In this document: one piece after another, positions 1-7,527 of the stretch
Numbering within the stretch: the stretch's first letter is position 1
Layout: every line of letters starts with the position of its first letter
NCBI GenBank assembly: GCA_964250615.1
Contig: CAXUGM010000014.1
From: Blautia sp900556555
GTDB lineage: Bacteria; Bacillota; Clostridia; Lachnospirales; Lachnospiraceae
Strand: one strand, 5' to 3'
DNA length: 64,000 nucleotides
Notes under the pieces: model-generated
Told to the model about the DNA's origin: nothing
The model's input: the letters and a program-made list of their open reading frames with translations, nothing else
The model's database searches: none
Translations under genes and position numbers: made by a program

Positions 1-606
1 ATAGATAACCGGTTTCCATGTGAGCAAATTATAGCCTTTCATGTACAGTTCCTGGTCTTCGTTTTCTAATTTCATAGACGCTGCCGGTTCTCCAGCTTCC
101 AGATGAGCCTTGATTTCCTTCAGGAATTCCAGTTCTTTTGCTGCTTCTTTGTCCATTCTAGCTGATTTTGTAGTTTTTGCGATTCTTCTTTCCAGAATCT
201 CCAGATCAGAGAAAATCAGTTCCAGATTAATGGTTTCAATATCTCTTAACGGATCAATGCAGCCATCTACATGGATAACATTCTCATCTTCAAAGCATCT
301 CACAACATGGACAATGGCATCCACCTCACGGATATTTGCCAGGAACTGGTTTCCAAGTCCCTCTCCTTTTGACGCTCCTTTTACCAGACCTGCGATATCT
401 ACAAATTCAATCACTGCCGGTGTTACTTTCTTAGACTGGTAGAAATCCCCCAGAAGTTTCAGTCTTTCATCCGGAACCGGAACAATTCCCACATTGGGGT
501 CAATGGTACAAAACGGATAATTTGCAGACTCTGCACCTGCTTTTGTCAGTGAATTGAACAATGTACTTTTTCCTACATTTGGAAGGCCTACGATACCTAA
601 TTTCAT
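1..606 (-). CDS. ychF: Redox-regulated ATPase/GTPase YchF (Obg family), 5' part only
   Basis: The reverse strand encodes the first 202 residues of YchF; the remaining part (family length about 365) lies beyond the left edge. The P-loop GLPNVGKST is at residues 7-15 and the G3-type DIAGLVKGASKGEGLG segment follows at about residues 65-80. The family is an Obg-related P-loop protein that prefers ATP, associates with ribosomes and is linked to stress and redox responses. The ATG at 604-606 follows an AGGTAAAG-like ribosome site. A sigma-A promoter (737-765) about 130 bases upstream and a 9-bp hairpin just before the ribosome site suggest its own regulated transcript. Identity is firm; the C-terminal TGS-like domain cannot be seen. 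Confidence 0.95.
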   Translation of the reverse strand, partial: MKLGIVGLPNVGKSTLFNSLTKAGAESANYPFCTIDPNVGIVPVPDERLKLLGDFYQSKKVTPAVIEFVDIAGLVKGASKGEGLGNQFLANIREVDAIVHVVRCFEDENVIHVDGCIDPLRDIETINLELIFSDLEILERRIAKTTKSARMDKEAAKELEFLKEIKAHLEAGEPAASMKLENEDQELYMKGYNLLTWKPVIY

Positions 607-623
607 TTTTATCTTTACCTGTT

Positions 624-652
624 CAGAAACCCTTGATTTATGCGGGTTTCTG
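624..652 (-). promoter_or_regulatory. 9-bp hairpin in the ychF 5' untranslated region
   Basis: Arms CAGAAACCC and GGGTTTCTG pair perfectly around an 11-base loop and end about 18 bases before the ychF start codon. There is no T-run after it, so it is not a terminator. It could protect the mRNA 5' end or modulate translation; this is inference. Confidence 0.45.
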
Positions 653-736
653 CCTTTCTCTATATTTCTTGTACGCCCTTTTTACGCCTTCTTTCTTTTG
701 GCAGCGTAACTGTTTCAAAGTCTAATGCAAGTATAA

Positions 737-765
737 AGTATAGCATAAGGTTCTTGTTTTTTCAA
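737..765 (-). promoter_or_regulatory. Sigma-A promoter for ychF
   Basis: On the minus strand TTGAAA (760-765) is followed after exactly 17 bases by TATACT (737-742). The start point would fall near 730, giving a leader of about 125 bases before ychF. Confidence 0.7.
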
Positions 766-796
766 TCTTATCAGACCGATATTTTAGTCTGCCCAT

Positions 797-1096
797 AGAT
801 AGGCTGAATTTCGTAATCTTCCTGTACTGACCTACTTTTTTGTGACTCAAATAGGCTGAATCGCATGTTTTTCTCATACAAGCTTACTTTTTTCCAACCT
901 AAATAGGCTAAATCTTACGTTCTCCTCTTCTAAGCTTACTTTCTGCTCTTAAAATATAAGCTGGATTTATAGAATCTTTCTTATCGGCCTATTCGTCTTT
1001 AAAATTAAGTAGGCCAGATTTCAAGATTTCTTAAAATCCACCTATTCGTGTTTGAAAAATGTAGGATAAAATCTATCCGTGACCAGAAGCTCACCT
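797..1096. repeat. Degenerate tandem repeat, six units of 52-53 bp
   Basis: The motif TAGGCTGAAT or a close variant begins at 800, 852, 904, 957, 1010 and 1062, a period of 52-53 bases. Each unit carries a second anchor (ACCTACTTT, AGCTTACTTT, GGCCTATTCG or CACCTATTCG) about 30 bases later. In units 2 and 3 the start TAGGCT and the later AGCTTA can pair, so units can form weak hairpins. A more diverged seventh unit may start near 746, inside the ychF promoter. The array fills most of the 520-base gap between thiN and ychF and contains no convincing gene. Units differ at many positions, which argues for an old array. Confidence 0.75.
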
Positions 1097-1126
1097 ATAA
1101 TGCTACTTCAAGTCAATCCTCTAATC

Positions 1127-1774
1127 TTAATCCCTCGACATCACCATCAGCACCAGCCCTTTGGAAAATTCCACTTTTGCTGTCTCCTCCTGAATCTCAT
1201 TGCTTACACCAATTCCATCGAAATTTGTCATTGTGTATTCATGCAATGGATACTTAAACCCTGTAAGAGTAAGACCTTCCACCTGGTCGCTCATGGAAAA
1301 AAACGAAATATATGTTCCAAACTGTTCCTTTCTGGAAATAACCGCAGGCTTATCCAGCACAGTCAGAGCATTCCTGCTGTCCAGAATCCATGCTTCAACA
1401 CCTTCTCTTCTCGCTGCAGTCAGTGACTGAAGATTTCCCATATAATGGTCCAGTCTTCCTCCTGTTGCACCAAGCAAAAATACCCTGCTGCTTCCCAGAT
1501 TTATAGCAAGTTCAAGGCCAATCCTGGTATCTGTCGCATCTTTTTCCGGCTTATAACGCTTCACTGGAATTTCTGACTGATTCTCATAGTAATCTAAAAT
1601 CTCTTTATCAATACTGTCGAAATCTCCAAGAATATAATCGGGATGAATTTGATTCCGGTAACAAAAATCCAATCCCCGGTCAATCCCAATAATACAGTCC
1701 GGCTGTAATTTTTCTAATACATTTAAGCAAAATACCTCTTCTAAAGGTCCACCGCACAGCAGAAGTGTATCCAT
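1127..1774 (-). CDS. thiN: Thiamine pyrophosphokinase
   Basis: A protein of 215 residues that transfers pyrophosphate from ATP to thiamine to make the cofactor thiamine diphosphate in the cytosol. Visible family motifs are DRG at 32-34, GDFDS at 50-54, the KDATDTRIGLELA helix at about 79-90 and GATGGRLDH at 102-110, which bind Mg-ATP and thiamine. Length is normal for the bacterial enzyme. Its ATG overlaps the rpe stop codon by one base, so the two are translationally coupled. It is the last gene of the murE-thiN operon. No thiamine riboswitch is visible, so it is probably expressed constitutively with the operon. Confidence 0.95.
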   Translation of the reverse strand: MDTLLLCGGPLEEVFCLNVLEKLQPDCIIGIDRGLDFCYRNQIHPDYILGDFDSIDKEILDYYENQSEIPVKRYKPEKDATDTRIGLELAINLGSSRVFLLGATGGRLDHYMGNLQSLTAARREGVEAWILDSRNALTVLDKPAVISRKEQFGTYISFFSMSDQVEGLTLTGFKYPLHEYTMTNFDGIGVSNEIQEETAKVEFSKGLVLMVMSRD

Positions 1775-2430
1775 TACCTTTCCATCATTCCTTTCAGTTC
1801 CCTTATATTTCCTTCAATATCTCCTTTAAACACTGCAGAACCTGCCACAATAATATTGGCACCTGCATCTATCACTTCTGAAATCGTATTTTTATTAATT
1901 CCGCCATCTACTTCAATATCAAGTTCAACTCCCTGCTCCTGTGCCATTGTACGCAATCTGCGAATTTTTTCAGTACAGTATGAAATATAGGACTGTCCGC
2001 CAAAACCTGGATTCACAGACATAATCAATATCATATCTGCCAAGCTAAGAACATGTTCCAAAACCGAAACTGGAGTGGACGGATTAATTGCTACACCACA
2101 TTTACAGCCAGACTCCTGGATCAAATGCAGAGTTCTGTCTAGATGTGTACAAGTTTCTGCATGCACTGTAATCATATCAGCTCCGGCTCCAGCCAATTCT
2201 TCAATAAGATGATCTGGTTCCTGTGCCATAATGTGTACGTCCAGAAACAGCTTACTTTCCTTTCTCACAGAAGCAAGAACAGGTGTTCCCATAGAGATTG
2301 TAGGAACAAACTGCCCGTCCATGATATCAATGTGAAGCCATTTTGCTCCTGCTTGTTCTACTTTTTCGATTGCTGCTCCCAAATGGCAGAAATCTGCTGC
2401 CAGGATTGATGGGGCTAATTGATATTCCAT
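1774..2430 (-). CDS. rpe: Ribulose-phosphate 3-epimerase
   Basis: A TIM-barrel enzyme of 218 residues interconverting ribulose 5-phosphate and xylulose 5-phosphate in the pentose phosphate pathway. The family signature HIDIMDGQFVP lies at 33-43, with the catalytic metal-binding Asp at about 35, and the second acid is in DIEVDGGIN near 172-180. VNPGFGGQ gives the phosphate-side loop. It starts 3 bases after rsgA and overlaps thiN by one base. The rsgA-rpe-thiN order is common in clostridia. Besides the operon promoter it is served by the strong promoter in front of rsgA. Confidence 0.97.
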   Translation of the reverse strand: MEYQLAPSILAADFCHLGAAIEKVEQAGAKWLHIDIMDGQFVPTISMGTPVLASVRKESKLFLDVHIMAQEPDHLIEELAGAGADMITVHAETCTHLDRTLHLIQESGCKCGVAINPSTPVSVLEHVLSLADMILIMSVNPGFGGQSYISYCTEKIRRLRTMAQEQGVELDIEVDGGINKNTISEVIDAGANIIVAGSAVFKGDIEGNIRELKGMMER

Positions 2431-2433
2431 AAA

Positions 2434-3312
2434 TTAATACCTCCGCTTTTCTGCTATTTCTTTATACATTTCTACATAATTATGATAACGCTCTTTGCTG
2501 ATTTTTCCCTCTTCCAGTGCTGTTTTTACACTGCATCCCGGCTCATGTGTGTGAGTGCAGGGCAAAAATCTGCAAGTCCCCTCATAAGGAGTAAATTCCG
2601 GAAAATAAAATCTCAGTTCTTCCTTCTCCATATCCTCAACATAGAAGGATGTGAAACCAGGAGTGTCCATAAGATAAGTGTCCTGCTCCAGTTCAATAAG
2701 CTGGGTATGTCTGGTTGTATGCCTTCCTCTTCCCAGTTTTTTGCTGATTTCCCCGGTCTCCATCTGAATATCCGGAGCAAGAAGATTTGTGAGGGAGGAT
2801 TTCCCAACACCGGAAGGCCCTGCCACAGCAGTTGTTTTATGTTTCAGAATTTCCTTAAGCTTCGAAATACCCTGTTCCTGTTTCGCACTGGTAAAAAGCA
2901 CCTGGTACCCGCCAGCCTCATAAATATTCCTGAACTGTTCTTCTTCTTTCTCCTGAAAAAGCTCCTGTTTATTCATACAGATTACCACAGGGATTCCCTG
3001 CCGCTCCATGGTAACAAGAAATCTGTCCAGCAATGCGAAATTGGGATTTGGCTCTCTTGCTGCAAAAATCACAAGTGCCTGGTCAATATTTGCCACTGCC
3101 GGACGGATAAGCTGATTTTTCCTTTCCAGTACAGAAATAATATTTCCTTTCTTTTCTGTCTGATCCAGAACTTCCAGTTCCACATAATCTCCTACCAGGG
3201 GCTTCAGCTTTTCTTTTCTGAAAATCCCCTTTGCTTTGCACTCATATTCCTGATGATCTTGTGCTGTCACATAATAAAAACCGGCTATTCCTTTTATAAT
3301 TCTTCCCTGCAT
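2434..3312 (-). CDS. rsgA: Ribosome small subunit-dependent GTPase A
   Basis: A circularly permuted GTPase of 292 residues that checks late 30S ribosome maturation. The N-terminal OB fold (about 1-70) is followed by the permuted G motifs: G4 NKQEL, then G1 GPSGVGKSS, then G3 DTPGF. The C-terminal zinc-binding region has the Cys-x4-Cys-x-His-x5-Cys arrangement in CRFLPCTHTHEPGC. The start at MQGRIIKG follows an AAAAAGG site. It is separated from prkC by 156 bases holding two competing hairpins and a near-consensus promoter, so it can be transcribed apart from the upstream operon. Confidence 0.97.
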   Translation of the reverse strand: MQGRIIKGIAGFYYVTAQDHQEYECKAKGIFRKEKLKPLVGDYVELEVLDQTEKKGNIISVLERKNQLIRPAVANIDQALVIFAAREPNPNFALLDRFLVTMERQGIPVVICMNKQELFQEKEEEQFRNIYEAGGYQVLFTSAKQEQGISKLKEILKHKTTAVAGPSGVGKSSLTNLLAPDIQMETGEISKKLGRGRHTTRHTQLIELEQDTYLMDTPGFTSFYVEDMEKEELRFYFPEFTPYEGTCRFLPCTHTHEPGCSVKTALEEGKISKERYHNYVEMYKEIAEKRRY

Positions 3313-3348
3313 AAAATCTACCTTTTTCTCTCTTTTTGCACATTAGTC

Positions 3349-3377
3349 ATTATATACTGTTTATATTCTAATAGCAA
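3349..3377 (-). promoter_or_regulatory. Strong sigma-A promoter for rsgA-rpe-thiN
   Basis: Minus-strand TTGCTA (3372-3377), a spacer of exactly 17 bases, and a perfect TATAAT (3349-3354). The predicted start near 3342 leaves a short leader of about 30 bases before rsgA. Confidence 0.85.
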
Positions 3378-3389
3378 CCTGTGAGCAGG

Positions 3390-3426
3390 AAAAATCCCTT
3401 TCTCTGCCCAGAAACAGAGAAAAGGG
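3390..3426 (-). terminator. Rho-independent terminator between prkC and rsgA
   Basis: On the minus strand CCCTTTTCTCTG (3415-3426) pairs with CAGAGAAAGGG (3396-3406), with one bulged T, and is followed by ATTTTT (3390-3395). It lies about 42 bases past the prkC stop. The 5' arm is also part of a longer alternative hairpin (3412-3451), so the terminator may be conditional. Confidence 0.75.
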
Positions 3427-3451
3427 AACTTCCGCCCCCTTTTCTCTGTTT
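3412..3451 (-). promoter_or_regulatory. Alternative (antiterminator-like) hairpin overlapping the prkC terminator
   Basis: AAACAGAGAAAAGGG (3437-3451, minus reading) pairs over 15 bases without mismatch with CCCTTTTCTCTGTTT (3412-3426), with a 10-base loop. This uses up the 5' arm of the downstream terminator and has no T-run of its own. The 1:2 versus 2:3 arrangement is that of a classical attenuator. Confidence 0.6.
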
Positions 3452-3468
3452 TCATATGCATTTATTTT

Positions 3469-5721
3469 TTACTGTACTTTCTTAAATTCTAAAGGATATT
3501 TGTAAATCGTCTTGTAAGTTCCATCTGCCTGTTTTTCTGCAAAATAAAGAGTTCCTGTTTCAACTCCGTTTTCTCCAACAATGTCACCGATTACATCATT
3601 GAAATTAATAGAATCTCCCTCTAAAACGATTTTACCACCACTTGTTTCATCTCCATTGTCATTCTGAACCAAGCGAAGCTGTACACCACCGCCCTGATAA
3701 TTGGTTGGTTTTGTAAGCTTTACATTCCGAACTGCCCAGTCACCTACAGATGCTTTTACTCCTGTTGTAGCAGAAATCCCACTTGTTCCCTCAGACTCTG
3801 TTCCGGTCTGTGTTTCCTGCTCTTCCGGTTCCTGCGTTTCCTCTTGCTTCTCTGTCAGGACACGAACCACAACAGTGGATCCGCTTTCTACTCTGGTACC
3901 TGGTTTTGGAAGTATTTCGTAAATTTCTCCCACTGCTACACCGGCACTTTCCTTATAAACTTCTTCCACTTCAACAATCAGCCCACTGTCTGTCAGAGAT
4001 TTAACACCATTCTCTTTTGTAAGTCCAACAAGATTCGGGATTTTTACCATCTTGTCGCCTTCACCCTTGCTGACCACGATGGTAACTTCTGTTCCTTCCG
4101 GCACAGTGCTTCCTTCGCCTGGATCAAGAGAAATAACTTTTCCTACCTCTACATCCTCACTCAGCTCTTTTTCAATCTTATATTCCAGCTTTAACTGCTG
4201 CAATGTATCTTCGACTTCACTGAGGCTTTCACCTACTAAACCAGAAGGAATGGTAACATCTTTTGCTGCCTTTCCTGTGCTGATATAATATTTCACCTGT
4301 GTGTTCTTATCCACCATGGCTCCTGCTTCCGGCTCCTGACGGCAGATTTTCCCTTCTTCTACACTTTCAGACGCCTCTTCCCCACCTTTGTCCACGCCGA
4401 GTCCCAGTTCGTTCAGCTCTTTCTTAATTTCATCTGGTGATTTGTTTAATAAGTCAGGAACCTTCACCTGGTCTTTCTGATCTTTGTCTACCTGTTCTTC
4501 CTGCTGTGTCTCCGTTTTTTTCTCTTTCTTTCCGCTTCCACCTACCAGTCCTGCTGCTGAAGCCACCAGATAAATCAGGATACAGATAATAATACCTCCA
4601 ATAATGAGACCTCCGATGGTCATGGCTTTCTCTAATTTGGTATTGATACCGCCTCTTTCATCATCGTCGTCGTCATCATCTTCATCATCATCGTCGTCCT
4701 CCTCTTTCGCCTTTTTCCAACGGCGTTTAGAAGGCTTTTCATAAATTTCATCATCCTCGTCATCTTCATCGTCTTCATCATCTTCGTCATAACGAGGTTT
4801 CTGTTTATAAGCACTTTCCTGAATTTCCCGCATCTCTTCCGGTGTGATCATAATGGTCTGTGCATGATTGCTCAGCGGTGTAAGGTTTACGAAATTACCA
4901 TCCGGATCAATGAGGGAATGCTTCAGATCATTGATCAGTTCTGCCAGCGTACTGTAACGTCTGTCAGGACTTTTCTGTGTACATTTCAGAATGATTTCTT
5001 CCAGGCTGTGTGGAAGATTTGCCACATACTGGGAAGGTGGAATCATCTCATCCTGGAGATGTTTAATGGCAATGGCCACTGTAGTATCTCCGTCAAAAGG
5101 CACACGGCCGGTAACCATTTCATACATGGTAATACCAAGTGAATAAATATCACTCTTATAATCGCTGTATCCGCCTCGTACCTGCTCCGGTGAACTGTAA
5201 TGTACAGACCCCATAGCATTGGTACTGATGGTATTGGAAGATGCTACTCTGGCAATACCAAAGTCTGTTACTTTCACCTTACCATCTGTAGAAATAATGA
5301 TGTTCTGAGGTTTGATATCTCTGTGTACAATATTCCTGTTGTGTGCTGCCTCCAGGCCCATGGAAACCTGAATTGCGATGCTTGTTGCTTCTTTTACTGT
5401 TAATCTGCCCTTTTTAGAAATATAATCCTTCAGGGTGATTCCTTCTACCAGCTCCATAACAATGTAATTAACGCCTCTGTCCTCCCCAACATCAAAGACA
5501 TTTACTACATTTGGATGAGCCAGCCCTGCTGCTGCCTGAGCTTCTCTTTGAAATTTTCTGATAAAATTTGTATCTGCACTGAATTCTGCCTTCAGCACTT
5601 TCATGGCTACGAACCGGTTCAGTTTGTGATCCATGGCCTTATACACATCTGCCATTCCACCGGAGCCAATCGGCCCCACCACTTCATACCGTTCACCAAT
5701 AATTACTCCCACATTTAACAT
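3469..5721 (-). CDS. prkC: PASTA-domain Ser/Thr protein kinase PrkC
   Basis: A membrane kinase of 750 residues that senses peptidoglycan fragments and phosphorylates growth and division proteins. The kinase domain (about 10-270) shows GSGGMADVYKA, the lysine in AMKVLKAEF, HRDIKPQN and DFGIARV. A very acidic Asp/Glu-rich linker (about 305-360, encoded by GAT/GAC/GAA repeats) precedes one membrane helix near 370-395. Outside the cell three PASTA repeats (about 420-625) are followed by a Thr/Glu-rich spacer and a final domain of about 95 residues that I do not recognise. It overlaps the end of prpC, its cognate phosphatase, by 7 bases. The long acidic stretch is unusual for the family. Confidence 0.96.
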   Translation of the reverse strand: MLNVGVIIGERYEVVGPIGSGGMADVYKAMDHKLNRFVAMKVLKAEFSADTNFIRKFQREAQAAAGLAHPNVVNVFDVGEDRGVNYIVMELVEGITLKDYISKKGRLTVKEATSIAIQVSMGLEAAHNRNIVHRDIKPQNIIISTDGKVKVTDFGIARVASSNTISTNAMGSVHYSSPEQVRGGYSDYKSDIYSLGITMYEMVTGRVPFDGDTTVAIAIKHLQDEMIPPSQYVANLPHSLEEIILKCTQKSPDRRYSTLAELINDLKHSLIDPDGNFVNLTPLSNHAQTIMITPEEMREIQESAYKQKPRYDEDDEDDEDDEDDEIYEKPSKRRWKKAKEEDDDDDEDDDDDDDERGGINTKLEKAMTIGGLIIGGIIICILIYLVASAAGLVGGSGKKEKKTETQQEEQVDKDQKDQVKVPDLLNKSPDEIKKELNELGLGVDKGGEEASESVEEGKICRQEPEAGAMVDKNTQVKYYISTGKAAKDVTIPSGLVGESLSEVEDTLQQLKLEYKIEKELSEDVEVGKVISLDPGEGSTVPEGTEVTIVVSKGEGDKMVKIPNLVGLTKENGVKSLTDSGLIVEVEEVYKESAGVAVGEIYEILPKPGTRVESGSTVVVRVLTEKQEETQEPEEQETQTGTESEGTSGISATTGVKASVGDWAVRNVKLTKPTNYQGGGVQLRLVQNDNGDETSGGKIVLEGDSINFNDVIGDIVGENGVETGTLYFAEKQADGTYKTIYKYPLEFKKVQ

Positions 5722-6458
5722 ACTTGCACCTCTTTTGTGTCTGGCTGTACCAGCACTACTGCTATATTATCTTTACCACCGTTTTCATTTGCCAGGGAAA
5801 CCAGCCGCATACCGGCTTCTTTTAATTCCCTGCTTGTATTTGCAATCCTCCAGATGTCTTCATCTGAAACCATATTGGAAAGCCCGTCTGAGCACAACAG
5901 CAAGATACTGTTGTCTTTTAAATGGATATCAAAGAAATCCACTTCTACCTCTGGGCCAATTCCCAGCACCCTGGTAATAATATTTTTATCCGGATGCTCT
6001 CTGGCCTCTTCTTTTGTGATTAACCCCCGTCTGACCATCTCCTGTACCAGAGAATGATCTTTTGTAATCTGAAGAATCTGATCTTCAATCAAATATAGTC
6101 TGCTGTCACCCACATTTGCTACATAGGCATAATCATCTATGATGGTAACAAGAACCATGGTGGTTCCCATACCTGACATCTCCACATGCAGTTTTGATTC
6201 TTCAAGTACTTTCCGATTAGCTTCTTCTACCGCATTGCGGATAATTTTGATTGGATTTTGGTTTTCATCTTCCTGAATAGTATGTACCAGTGTCTGTACG
6301 GCAAAGCTGGATGCAAAATCGCCTGCATTATGCCCTCCCATACCGTCTGCAACTACAAAAAGATTCGGCAGGTTTCCCACCGGTTCTTCAGAAGCATATA
6401 CATAGTCCTGATTCACCTGGCGTTTCTGCCCCACATCCGTTACAGAATATGACTTCAT
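5715..6458 (-). CDS. prpC: PP2C-type Ser/Thr protein phosphatase (PrpC/Stp)
   Basis: A soluble Mn/Mg-dependent phosphatase of 247 residues that reverses PrkC phosphorylation. PPM motifs in order are VNQDYV, VADGMGGHNAGD, GMGTTMV, GDSRLYL, CSDGLSNMV and KDNIAVVLV, covering all metal-binding Asp residues. I start at MKSYSVTDVG, because this ATG follows the rlmN stop by one base, has GAGAGGA upstream and matches the family start. An upstream in-frame start would run into rlmN. The pairing with prkC is the standard PrkC/PrpC module. Confidence 0.95.
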   Translation of the reverse strand: MKSYSVTDVGQKRQVNQDYVYASEEPVGNLPNLFVVADGMGGHNAGDFASSFAVQTLVHTIQEDENQNPIKIIRNAVEEANRKVLEESKLHVEMSGMGTTMVLVTIIDDYAYVANVGDSRLYLIEDQILQITKDHSLVQEMVRRGLITKEEAREHPDKNIITRVLGIGPEVEVDFFDIHLKDNSILLLCSDGLSNMVSDEDIWRIANTSRELKEAGMRLVSLANENGGKDNIAVVLVQPDTKEVQVC

Positions 6459-6459
6459 C

Positions 6460-7527
6460 CTACGAGTCCTCTCTCTTATCCTCTTTACATTGCTTATTAT
6501 CAATATAACTTTTTCTTAATTGTCCACAGGCTCCATCAATATCACGGCCCATTTCTCTTCTAATAGTAACATTAATTTGGTATTTTTCAAGTTTATTTTG
6601 AAATTTCTCTATAACTTTTTTCCCGGACTGTACAAAATCCCGCTCTTTTATGGGGTTTACCGGAATGAGATTCACATGACAGTTAAGCCCTTTGATCAGC
6701 TCTGCCAGTTCCCTTGCGTCCTCCTGGGAGTCATTCTTTCCTCCCACCAGACTGTACTCAAAGGTCAGCCTGCGCCCTGTTTTTTCAAAATAATTTCTAC
6801 ATGCATCCAGAACTTCTGTGATGGAATATTTGTTGGCAATGGGCATTAATTCTGCTCTTTTTTCCTGATTCGATGCATGAAGGGAAATAGCCAGTGTAAT
6901 CTGCAAATCCTCTTCTGCTAAATCATACATTCTGGGCACAATTCCACAAGTAGACACCGTAATATTTCTCTGGCTGATATTCAGGCCGTTTTCATCACTG
7001 AGCATACGGATAAAACGCAGAAGATTCTCATAATTATCCAAAGGTTCTCCGGTTCCCATCACAACCACATTAGAGACCCTTTCTCCAGAGAGTTTCTGGA
7101 TTTTATAAATCTGATCCAGCATCTCTGATGCCAGCAGGTTTCTGGTCCATCCCCCAATAGTAGAAGCACAGAACCGGCATCCCATCTTACATCCTACCTG
7201 GGAAGAAATGCACACACTATTTCCATGCTTATATTTCATAAGCACACTTTCTACCACATTGCCATCTTCCAGGGCAAACAGATATTTCTGTGTTCCATCT
7301 ATCTTGGAAGTCTGTACTTCCAGGACTTTTAGAGATGTCAGCGTACAATGTTCCTTTAGCTTTTCCCGCAGGGCTATGGATAAGTTGCTCATCTCATCGA
7401 AATCCTCTGCCAGTTTCCGGTGCATCCACTCATACAGCTGTTTTGCACGGAATCCTTTCTCTCCAAGGCTTTCCATGGTCTGTTTTAATTCCGGCAGGCT
7501 CTGTGATTTGATTTCTATGCGTTCCAT
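6460..7527 (-). CDS. rlmN: Dual-specificity RNA methyltransferase RlmN
   Basis: A radical SAM enzyme of 355 residues that methylates C2 of A2503 in 23S rRNA and A37 in some tRNAs. The [4Fe-4S] motif Cys-x3-Cys-x2-Cys is in CKMGCRFC (about 118-125), followed by the SAM-binding GTGEPLDNY. The second methyl-carrying/resolving cysteine is in GACGQLRKS near the C terminus. Length and motif order are those of authentic RlmN, not Cfr. It overlaps the end of rsmB by 13 bases. Confidence 0.97.
   Translation of the reverse strand: MERIEIKSQSLPELKQTMESLGEKGFRAKQLYEWMHRKLAEDFDEMSNLSIALREKLKEHCTLTSLKVLEVQTSKIDGTQKYLFALEDGNVVESVLMKYKHGNSVCISSQVGCKMGCRFCASTIGGWTRNLLASEMLDQIYKIQKLSGERVSNVVVMGTGEPLDNYENLLRFIRMLSDENGLNISQRNITVSTCGIVPRMYDLAEEDLQITLAISLHASNQEKRAELMPIANKYSITEVLDACRNYFEKTGRRLTFEYSLVGGKNDSQEDARELAELIKGLNCHVNLIPVNPIKERDFVQSGKKVIEKFQNKLEKYQINVTIRREMGRDIDGACGQLRKSYIDNKQCKEDKREDS

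Noticed and set aside
797..1096. Evenly spaced repeats considered as a CRISPR array
   Set aside because: Units vary throughout, there are no identical repeats with unique spacers and no cas genes nearby.
1127..1774. TPP riboswitch for thiN
   Set aside because: The gene is coupled to rpe by a one-base overlap and no leader exists.
2419..3384. A 321-codon open frame on the plus strand
   Set aside because: It lies opposite rsgA, is Cys/Phe-rich, has no family motif and no ribosome site.
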